Origin: Amblyornis subalaris
Lineage: Eukaryota; Chordata; Aves; Passeriformes; Ptilonorhynchidae
Assembly: GCA_018881555.1 (NCBI GenBank)
Contig: JACAXG010000237.1
Location: 72,939-136,938, forward strand
Length of the DNA: 64,000 bases
Direction of reading: 5' to 3'
Below, in pieces: positions 11,339 to 54,764 of this stretch. The first letter of the stretch is position 1; each line of letters begins with the position of its first letter. Position numbers and translations under genes: made by a program. A model generated the notes under the pieces. It ran no database searches. It saw nothing but the letters and a program-made list of their open reading frames with translations, and had not been told where the DNA came from.

Positions 11339-14300
11339 CTGTGCTGGGGGAGGGTGCAAACAAGGGTGTGGGATCACTGCTCAGAGCAGGTACCACTAGG
11401 CCCTGAGCTGGGCTACAGCTCAGCAATGCACAGCAGTTCAGCATGGAGAGCAGGTACACCTCCCACCCCACCCCAGGCAGAGATGGGGGAGTGGCAGAGA
11501 ACACAACCACAATGACAACACTCCCCCTGCCTGGTGTGTTTCACCAGCGAGGCAACGAGCCACGTCCCCTCCACACAGCCCAGGATAGGGTCCCACACCA
11601 GAGACACTGATCCCAGGGCTACGCACATCTGAGGGACACATCTGAGAAATTCCTCCTACCTGCATGTGTTGCTTCCCAGAGATCCAGTGCCATCTGAAAG
11701 GCCTGGGCCACAGTCAGAGTCACAGCCTGGGCCTGTGTACATGAAAGAGAGGGAATGCCTGCTTCCATCTGGGCTCTGAAGCCAGGATAAGCCCATCTCC
11801 ATGAAATCTGAGACCCCCCCAGAGCATCCCTTGCTGCCTTTCCCTGCAGAACACACAGATGGAAGGCCTGAGCTCAATTCTGTCTGCCCCTGGGGCTGAG
11901 CCACCCCTCAGAGCAGACCCTCAGTAGCTGGGACAGGAAACCCCCCCTTTGCTCACTCCCTGCCTCTGCAGCATGTGAGCACACCTGTTCCCTGGCTCCA
12001 AATCCAGCTGGGGTTCACAGAGGTAAGGGCCTTCTCTCACCGAAGGGAGAGAAGGCAGGCCCTTGTTCCCACCCTTACCTCGCGGAGCCAAGAGCAGAAG
12101 GCAAGTGCTTACAATCTTCTTCTTGGGCGAGAGGAAGGCATGGCACTCCAGTGCCCCGCTCTCCTGGCTCTGGGCAACATAAGCAAAGACTTTGTTCTGC
12201 AGCTTGTCTGTAGTGCAGTAGGAGATCCTGTGGGCAGAGAGGAGCTGTCAGGACAATCTGGGACCCCAGCACAGGACTTCTGCTGCACTCACAGCACATC
12301 ACCAAGCACTGCTGACAACCTGAGGCTTTCACTTGCCCTGGTGACCAGGCAGCCCAAACCCCCATCAAGGGCCAGAGGCTGCCCGGCACCTGCAGCAGAT
12401 AAGAGATCTCTGCATGCACAGGCACTCCCTCCTGCGCTGCCCCAATGTGCCCTGTGGTTTTCGGATGGCCAGCTCAACCCAGTGTGTGAACTCAAGCACT
12501 GGGACAAGAGGAGCCCAGAAGGGTGGGTGGTTGCCTCCAAGGACACAACTGGAAGCCAGGCAGAGGGATGGTCTGACCTGGCACATCAGGTCTGGTGCTC
12601 AGACCTAAATTTTGCAGCAAAGAGATGTCCTGTCTCTGCTTCCCATTTAGCCACCAGCCTGCACACTCACTCCCCACACACCCAGCACTCAGAGACACTC
12701 AACCCAGCCAAAAGACAGATGGCAGGAGAAATCAACATCAGCTCTCACAGCACGTGCCTTTAGCCCATCCAAGTAAGCTGCAGTTTCTGGCATCCTGCAG
12801 CAGTGGAGGCAGACATGCAATCCTGTCCTAACTTTCCAACCACCAGCCTCAACATCCAGCTGAATGCCATAGGGAGATGAAGGATGGGCAGAGGAACTCA
12901 AGGCCACCCAGGATCCTGCCTACACTCAGCCCCGGGCAGTGCTAACGGCACAGCAGAGGGAGGGCACAGGCCTCAAGGAGCCAAGGAAAGACCTAAGCTT
13001 GAAGGTACTGCTGACAGAAGGCCCAGCCCTCCCTGGCTGCTCAAATTCCCATCAGTCTCCAGCCGACTGCTGGGGAACACCTGGCCCACCCCCATGACAT
13101 GCCCACCTGTAGATGGAGATGTTCTCCACCATCTCCTTTGTGTCTGCATCCTGCAGTGAGATGCCCCTCGGAGACACTGTCAGAATCACCTTCTGGAACT
13201 TGCGAGCTCCCACCCGTGCCTGGCAGTGGGAAGACACCAGCAATCTCTGCAAATCTGGCAAGGGTTGTCACCTCATCCCCTTGCTGAAAGGAGCCCCCCA
13301 GACTCTGTACAGTATGACTCAGTTGGATACTTGCTGCAAAGGCTCCTGCTGTAGGGATGGGACAGCAGAGCCTGGTGATCAGGCATGCCCTGCACAGAAC
13401 ACTCCTCAAATCTGTTCACACTACTGCCACACACATGGGAAGAGAGACCCCACCTCCCCCGGTACTTCACCCTCCCCTCCATGCTACGGCAGGCACAGCT
13501 CTGCTCCCAGCCAGGTTCAGGTGTGGCAGCAGGTGGCCAGGGCTGTCCTGCAGGAAGGCAGCTTCTCCATAGCACACAGGTAGGGACCAGAAGCCTCCTG
13601 CATACCACCCTCCTCTTGGGAAGGGCACAGTCCCTCAGTGGAGCTCAGGGCTAGAACACAGACACTTCCCAGAGTCCAGGACCTGGGCTCTGACCCCAGA
13701 CAGCAGGGCCCCAGGACTGGGTCTCACCGTGGCCACGATCCTGCGGATGGCAGCAGCAGCCATGTCTTCTCCTTTTGGTTTTTCTACCAGCGTCATGCCC
13801 AGATACTTGAGGGTGAAGCACATCCCCTCAAGCAGCGGCTCCTGCATATCGGCCCAGCTCTCAGGAAGCTCTGCAGAGACACAAAAGCCCTTAGAAGCCA
13901 TGTGCCAGCAGCCACACAGCTAGCCCTGGCACAGCCACCCCACCTATGGCTCCCAGCAGCAGTGTTGCACAGGACACTCTCCTGGCTTTGTGACACTCTC
14001 GTAAGAGGAACAGGAGTGGGCAGTTCACCCTTGAAGCTTTAGTCCTCCAGCCCTGGAGGTGCAGGCTCTGTCAGCACAGACAGCTCCACCATATCTGCAC
14101 AGGGCTGAAAATGCTGCAGCCCTTATTGCTGTCTGAAAAACCTAGTGTTCTTGGGTCTCATCTGTTTCATTACAAACAAAATGTTCTCTGTGGTGCAATC
14201 ATCTCACTCACCCGAGCCACTGGCACACCTGAGGAGCAGCAGCATTCACTGCCACACTCAGATCAAAATCCCCAGATTGCCCCAGTGTAAGCAAAGCCAA

Positions 14301-15562
14301 ACCCCTTGGCAGCTCATCTGCAGTAGCAGGTTGCCAGGGCAGGGGCAGCTTAGTCAGCAGTCATGATCCAAGCTGGGATGACTGGGAAGCAACTGCACCA
14401 CAGAGGTGCTGTGTTAAGAAAGAGCTGGGAATTGCCAAGGTATGTACTGTTCACACTAAGCTAATACTTTCCAGGGTTATTTTCACCTCTTCCCTGGGAT
14501 TAGTTCCCTGAGCATTACTGGCACACTTGCAGAAGGGTCCAACTCATAATTGGAATAATCTGAACCCACAGGGAAATCAGGAGACCTTATTTGCACAGCA
14601 TACTCTTGCACAAGTGACAACTGCCAGGGAGCCTGCCTGGTGCCACGCAGACACCAGGGACCTCCACTCTGGGCAGTGGACCCCTGTGTCACTTCAAACT
14701 CCAAGGACAGTCCATGTATGCCAGGGCTGCCAGGGTGAGCACTGCTGCTCCAGAAAAGCCTTTGGGCAGCTGACTGAGGACAGCCAGATATGGCTCTCCT
14801 GTGCCTGCGGGGTCACGGAATCACGGAGTGGTTTGGGTGGGAAAGGACCTTAAAGCTCGTGCAGTTCCACTCCTTTTCCATAGGCAGGGACACCTTGCAC
14901 TAGACCAGATTGCTCCAAGCCCCGTCCAGCCTAGCCTCAAACACTTTCAGGGCTGTGTCCGTGGGTCGGTTTCGGATCCTGCCGTGCCGCAGACAGCACG
15001 GGCTGGCCTTGCACACTCGCAGAGGTCCAGGCGCGGCGGCCCGAGGTGGCCGAGGCCCGGGCAGGCCGGGGAGGGCCCCGGTGCAGCCCAGCGCGTTCCA
15101 GCGCCTAACGCGGCCGCCCGGGCCTGTCAAGCCCCTGGCGGGGGCCGCCTCGATTCACAAGTGGGGCATGAAGCGGCAGCCCGGGGAGCGGGGCAAGGAG
15201 GGCCCGGCGAGCGGCTGCAGCGCTGCCGTGCCCCGCGGCCGGCAGTGCCCCGGCCCCCTCGGCCCGCCCCCCGAGCCCCTCACCTCCCCTAGCCCAGCTA
15301 CTCCTACGGCCTCCCCGGTCCCCCCAGTCCTCCTGTCCGCAGCAGGCAGCGGCCGCATCCCGGGCCCGACTGCGCCAAGCTGCGGGCTCCCCACCCGGAG
15401 CGATGCCCGGCCCCGGCCCCGGCCCCCGGCCCCGGCCCCGGCCCCCGGCCCCGGCCCCCGCCCCCGCCCGCACTCACTGCGGCGCCGGCGGAGACCCAGG
15501 CCGTGCCGGGCAAGGCGCGGGCTTCGCAGCACGGCGCGCCCCGCCGCCCGCAGCGCCTCCAT
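8880..15562 (-). CDS. LDLRAP1/ARH-like PTB-domain endocytic adaptor (paralogue)
   Basis: LDLRAP1 (ARH) links NPxY tails of lipoprotein receptors to clathrin and AP-2. Five secure minus-strand exons encode the N-terminus and PTB domain: 15478-15562, 13728-13870, 13107-13219, 12113-12227 and 11660-11732. They give MEALRAAGRAVLRSP at the start, LPESWADMQEPLLEGM, then FTLKYLGMTLVEKPKGEDMA, KFQKVILTVSPRGISL, ENISIYRISYCTTDKL, KVFAYVAQS, LECHAFLSPKKK and AQAVTLTVAQAF. All follow LDLRAP1 closely, including the N-terminal ALxxAGRAxxRSP leader. LDLRAP1 itself lies at another locus in human (1p36), so this is inferred to be a paralogue. Tentative further exons 11193-11338, 10145-10194, 9194-9279 and 8880-9037 (stop at 8880-8882) keep one frame and give 322 residues in total, against about 308 for human LDLRAP1. 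Their sequence is not recognisably conserved, so the C-terminus is uncertain. Expression or function is not shown. Confidence 0.85.
8883..11659. other. Introns around the tentative C-terminal exons
   Basis: Apart from the tentative exon blocks, this stretch holds one 320-codon open frame on the + strand (9204-10163), discussed as a finding, and a TCC trinucleotide run at about 10173-10196 that is the + strand view of the acidic exon. No transposable element or RNA gene is recognised. Confidence 0.5.
11660..13870 (-). CDS. PTB-domain exons 2-5 of the LDLRAP1-like gene
   Basis: Exon 2 (13728-13870) completes a Lys codon begun in exon 1 and encodes the first PTB strand and helix, from KLPESW to RIVAT. 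Exon 3 (13107-13219) encodes ARVGARKFQKVILTVSPRG up to ENISIY and half of an Arg codon. Exon 4 (12113-12227) encodes RISYCTTDKLQNKVFAY through AFLSPKKKI. Exon 5 (11660-11732) encodes AQAVTLTVAQAFQMALDLWE, the C-terminal PTB helix. All borders are GT-AG and all phases agree. The first four blocks align to human LDLRAP1 without gaps that I can see; the last diverges after the AQAF motif. Confidence 0.92.
14814..14957 (-). repeat. CR1 LINE 3' fragment
   Basis: The sequence reads as the reverse complement of a CR1 3' end: a degenerate octamer region at 14814-14830, GGAAAGGACCTTAAAGCTC, GGCAGGGACACC and CACTAGACCAGATTGCTCC. It lies in intron 1 of the LDLRAP1-like gene and touches the left edge of the CpG island. 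Confidence 0.88.
15406..15470. repeat. GGCCCC/GGGGCC hexamer-type repeat tract
   Basis: About ten imperfect units of CCGGCCC or CGGCCCC on the + strand read as GGGGCC-type repeats on the minus strand, which is the sense strand of the LDLRAP1-like gene. The tract begins only about 8 bases beyond the donor of exon 1. It can be expected to form G-quadruplexes on the minus strand. Confidence 0.9.
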
Positions 15563-15657
15563 AGCGGAGCCAGAGCCGAGCCGAACCCTGGCTGTGTCGC
15601 GGGGGGTCGGTCCCCGCGGGCTCCGAGCACTCGCGTCAGCGCGGCGGAGGGGACGGG

Positions 15658-15671
15658 GTTGCCGCGGCAAC
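15658..15671. promoter_or_regulatory. RFX X-box (GTTGCC GC GGCAAC)
   Basis: GTTGCCGCGGCAAC is a perfect inverted repeat with a two-base spacer and fits the X-box consensus GTNRCC-N(0-3)-RGYAAC at every position. RFX factors (DAF-19 in worm) use such boxes to switch on ciliary genes, including intraflagellar-transport genes. It lies 102 bp upstream of the IFT172 start codon and 96 bp upstream of the opposite start codon. Confidence 0.9.
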
Positions 15672-15672
15672 A

Positions 15673-15682
15673 GGGGCGGGGC
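15673..15682 (+). promoter_or_regulatory. GC box (SP/KLF-type)
   Basis: GGGGCGGGGC immediately follows the X-box. It fits a canonical GC box; in such a GC-rich island chance matches are common. Confidence 0.6.
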
Positions 15683-15772
15683 GAGGCGGGCCCCGTGGCG
15701 GCGGCGGCGGCGGCAGCAGAGCGGGCCCGTGGGACTCTCCTGGCCCCGGCCCCGGCCCCCGTGTAGGGCGCG

Positions 15773-51241
<35,469 letters not shown>

Positions 51242-51296
51242 GCAGGACTGTGGCAGCGTTCAGGTCTGTTCTTCAGCACCTTCCACTTCCACACCC

Positions 51297-51302
51297 AATA
51301 AA
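51297..51302 (+). terminator. IFT172: IFT172 polyadenylation signal
   Basis: AATAAA starts 55 bases after the IFT172 stop codon and is followed by a GT-rich stretch. The 3'UTR is therefore very short. Confidence 0.88.
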
Positions 51303-51591
51303 CGTTATCTCAACCCTGCAGTGCTCCTGTTTGCCAGGGAATGCTGAGCCCAGAACACCTGCAGCTCCTGGGCACAGCACTGTAAACCCTGTACACGTGT
51401 GTCAACCTCCACATCCGTGGGTAACTNTCACACTGGGACTGTGGCTCTGTCAACATCCGTGTGCCTGGGGAGTGGCCAGCATGGAGATGGGCTCACAGAG
51501 CAGCTGAGCTGTCTTCCCCTTGGCAGGCCTAGCTCCCCGCCAGCACTCACCTGGCAGAGCCATTCAGAGCAGCCAGTGTGGAAAGGAAAAG

Positions 51592-51597
51592 TTTATT
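51592..51597 (-). terminator. KRTCAP3: KRTCAP3 polyadenylation signal
   Basis: TTTATT on the + strand is AATAAA on the minus strand. It lies about 460 bases beyond the KRTCAP3 stop codon, giving a convergent tail-to-tail arrangement with IFT172. Confidence 0.8.
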
Positions 51598-52052
51598 TAT
51601 TCAAAAAAACAGAGGCTCACACCACAGGGATTCTTCGCCTGTTCCCTGCCCTGCCAGAGCGCAGGCACAGCCAGCTGACGTGCCTGCAATGCCACCAGCA
51701 TCTGGGGCCCAGGGCATCTGCTGACCTGCAGGGTCTGTCCCAGGTGGGGTGGTGGGGCTGGGGAGGGGGGAAGGCACACCCCTCACCCCTGCAGCCCATG
51801 TTAGGCACACCAGCACTGCAGCAGGTGTGACATCACCTTGCTGGATCACAGCACTTCTGCAGCACCACCTGGGAGCGNAGGATCGCCTTTGAGTGCCAGG
51901 CTGTGCTGCAGGACCCAGCATCATGCTGACTCCTCTGGCCACATTCTTGGGAAGAGGTGTTTTGGGGGCTGGTGTGGGCATGGGCCCTCTTGATGGCAGA
52001 GCCCACTTCCCCCATCCCGAGTGTGGCCCACGTGCTGCGCGCTCCTCTCCAG

Positions 52053-53937
52053 CTATGCACGAGTGTCAGCCAGTCCTGCCAGGAGCTGCTGCCTCTCACG
52101 GGGTGGCCTCTCCATCACTGTACTTGGCCTGGACAGCTAGAGAGAAAAAAAAAAAGACAAAAAGAAGTAGAGGCTGGCAAGGGTATGGGATGGGCAGTGT
52201 TCTGACAAGAACAGAACAGACCTGGCTACCAGGAGGATGAAGAAGAGGGTCCTTCCCCAGTTCCCCATGACGGGGTGCCAGTCTGGCACCTAGGCTGACT
52301 AGAAAAGGTTCCAACTCAGCATCGCCCCCTCCCACTGCTACACAGCTCCTTGTTCCCAGCAGAACCCAGCACCTTCCAAACGCAGCACAAAGGCAACAAC
52401 CGTGGGCAGATACAGGGAGATCCGTCCAGCTCACCAGGGCATACCTGCTCTTTGCCATAGCCGTGTGCACAGGGCCCGATGCCCCGGAAGACCAGGGCCA
52501 CCAAACAGCACCTGCCCGAGAGCACGGCTTCTGCAGCTGCCAGCAGCAAGGCAGGGAACCAGAGGGCCAGGGCCGTGTCCTGTGGAGCAGGGGGTCAGAG
52601 GAACACGGACACTGCACCAGGCTGCCTGAACACACTCAGCAGAGATTCTGCATGAAGGAGGGGCGAGAAGGGGGAAAGAGAGAGAAAAGGCGAGCAGGAG
52701 GGAGAGTGAGAGGCAGACTCTGCAACACAGGAGGAAGAAGGAAAAGACAAAAGGAAGCAGAGAGAGGAAGAGGGTGATGGAAGGAGTGGGAGTGTGCGGG
52801 GGCCTCGCAGACTCACGTAGATGCGCGTGGTGTTGAAGGGACAGTCGTTGGTCGCGATGGCTGTGCGGGCGTCCACGGGCAGCGCGGAGCTGTTGCAGCC
52901 CCTGACCAGGTGCGTGCCCCGGCCGTGCACAGTGAGGGCCACGGCCAGCGCCAGCCCCACGCTGCACGCGGTGGACAGGAGGCAGTTCAGCAGGGATACG
53001 CTCAGCAGGGTCCAATGCTGCAGGCAGCAAGAATACGAGTGGGCCTGGCCCGAGCTCGGGAAAACGCCCGGGCCGGGCGCCTACGTCTCTGCAGAGCTGC
53101 TCCCCCGAGGGAGCACACACCGTCTCTTGCCTCCTCCACGAGGGCTCAGCCTTGCCCTCGGATGAGGCTCTCACACCGTTCGCATCCTTCACCCTCTGTG
53201 AGCTCGGCACGGCTGGACACTCCTTCCCTCAGCCTTCGTGGTGACCCCCCACACAGGCTTGGCCGAGTGCCGGGACGCCCCAGCCGCAGCTCAGCCCGGC
53301 GCCCCCCGCCCCGTGTCCACCCACCCTGCGAGCCCACGCGGGACCCCCGACCCGGGTGCAGCTTCGCCGACCGAAGTGCTTCTGCCCGCGGACGGTGCGC
53401 CCGCTGCTCCCGCCCTCCCGGTGCCACCGGCGGGGCCGAGCCGGGCACAGGCGACACCCGCAGCGCCAGCGGCCGCCGCCGAGGCGGAAGGAGCTTGCGG
53501 GGCCAAGGTCCAGGGGAGCGGCTGCCGGCGGGGCAGGGCCGCGCCGAGGCCCCCCGCCCGCCCGGCTCCGCAGCCCCGCACTCACCAGGGCCGCCCGGGA
53601 CAGGTTGTGCGACACCAGGATGGCGACGATGCCCGCGGCGATGCTCTGCGGGGAGAGCCGCGCTCAGCAGGGTCCGGGCAAGGCGGGCCCCGCCGCCCCC
53701 CTCCCGGCCCGGCCCTGCCGCGCTCACCAGCAGCCCCGAGCACACCGACACCACGTTGGCCACCGCGTACTCGGGGGTGCCGGAGCGGCGGGCGCCGGCC
53801 ACGTGCCGCAGGACCGAGCCGTGCACGATGGCGCCCAGCACGAGGCTGCCGTGGCCCAGCACGATGAGCGCCAGCCCCGAGCGCATCAGCCGCCGCGGCT
53901 CCGCCAGGGCCCCCGGGCCCCGCCACCCCCCGGCCAT
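52053..53937 (-). CDS. KRTCAP3: KRTCAP3, keratinocyte-associated protein 3
   Basis: A four-pass membrane protein of poorly known function. Five exons: 53728-53937, 53586-53645, 52817-53017, 52445-52579 and 52053-52136, joining to 229 residues (human 240). The start [20 protein letters not shown] leads into TM1 ([18 protein letters not shown]). [12 protein letters not shown] follows, then TM2 ([11 protein letters not shown]) and TM3 ([15 protein letters not shown] to [11 protein letters not shown]). A loop has two N-glycosylation sequons (NSS and NTT) and the [11 protein letters not shown] motif, and TM4 is in [20 protein letters not shown] and CCLVALVF. The C-terminal exon ([19 protein letters not shown] and so on) follows a long pyrimidine tract and fits by frame, but is only weakly conserved and is the least sure part. 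Exon 1 is in a CpG island. NRBP1 lies directly upstream in the same direction, as in human. Confidence 0.92.
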
Positions 53938-54330
53938 GGCCGCCGCCGAGCGCCGCCGCCCTCGCACCGCCCCGGGGAAGGAACGGGCGGCCCCGGCCCA
54001 GCCCCCAGCCCGCCCCGCCCGGAAAGAGGCGGCACTCGCGTATTTACAAAACAGTTTATTAAAAATAGGAAATGATAGAAATGAGATGCAGGAACCGCGG
54101 CTCGACCCCGCCGCGGGCCAGGACGGGACTGAACCCGGGGCCGCTGCAGGCGCGGGGGTCCGCGGAAGGGCGGGGGGGCTGCAGGGGCCGCGGGGCCGCA
54201 GCCCGGGGCCGCACACGCCGCGGCCCCGGGCGGGTGCGATCCAGTAAACAAAGTGCAGCCGGGGGCGGGAGCGAAGCGCCGGGCGGGGAGGGGGGACAAG
54301 CCCGGCCACCCCCTGGGCCCACGGCCCGCG
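53240..54330. promoter_or_regulatory. CpG island of KRTCAP3, overlapping the NRBP1 3' end
   Basis: Extremely GC- and CpG-rich sequence covers KRTCAP3 exons 1-2 and continues upstream into the NRBP1 3'UTR. The 117 bases between the KRTCAP3 start codon (53937) and the NRBP1 polyadenylation signal (54055) must contain part of the KRTCAP3 5' region. No TATA box is seen. Confidence 0.75.
54055..54060 (-). terminator. NRBP1: NRBP1 polyadenylation signal
   Basis: TTTATT on the + strand, AATAAA on the minus strand, in an AT-rich island (ACAAAACAGTTTATTAAAAA) inside otherwise very GC-rich sequence. It is about 710 bases beyond the NRBP1 stop codon. Confidence 0.82.
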
Positions 54331-54764
54331 AACGGGGGAAGTGACGGGGGTGCAGGGCTTAGGGGCTCACCCCTGCTTACCTTTAAATTAAAAAAAAGAA
54401 AGAAAGAAAAAGAAAAAAAATAAAGAAAAAAACCCATTTCTGTGCTGTGCAAAAGACACTTTGTACAATTCAAACAGAACAAACTCCATGCACATGAGTG
54501 GGGCTGCAGAACACCCTNAGCCAGGCCTCAGCTCCGCAGCACGACCTGGCAAATCCCAACAAAAACAGGGCTGGAAATAATACTGATGCGCAAAGTCCCC
54601 TTTAGGAGGCGGGCAGGAAGGACTGTCGCTGAGCCCAGCCACGGCACATGCAGGATGAGCTTCCAAGCACTGCAGCTGGGGTCTGGCAGATGCCCGACAG
54701 TGGTGGGCAGACACAGGTGGGTCGCAGGCAGTGAGGCCGCGCTGGCTGCCCAGGAGCCACGGGG
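54061..54764 (-). other. NRBP1: NRBP1 3' untranslated region
   Basis: Runs from the stop codon to the polyadenylation signal on the minus strand. It contains a T-rich tract on the sense strand (A-rich GAAA-type run on + at 54390-54432), then a stretch of very high GC that is part of the KRTCAP3 CpG island. No other gene is recognised. Confidence 0.75.

Larger units (their letters stand above)
15563..15772. promoter_or_regulatory. Bidirectional promoter, LDLRAP1-like gene / IFT172
   Basis: The start codons of the two genes are 211 bp apart and point away from each other, so the core promoters and both 5'UTRs must lie in this interval or overlap. It contains a palindromic RFX X-box at 15658-15671 and a GC box directly after it. 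No TATA box is seen. Start sites are not determined. Confidence 0.8.

Noticed and set aside
52910..54247. 445-codon + frame antisense to KRTCAP3
   Set aside because: A CpG-island artefact antisense to conserved KRTCAP3 exons 1-3.
53938..54309. Upstream extension of the KRTCAP3 frame beyond the chosen ATG
   Set aside because: The extension is open only because of high GC, crosses the NRBP1 polyadenylation signal and has no family similarity. The ATG at 53937 gives the expected length.
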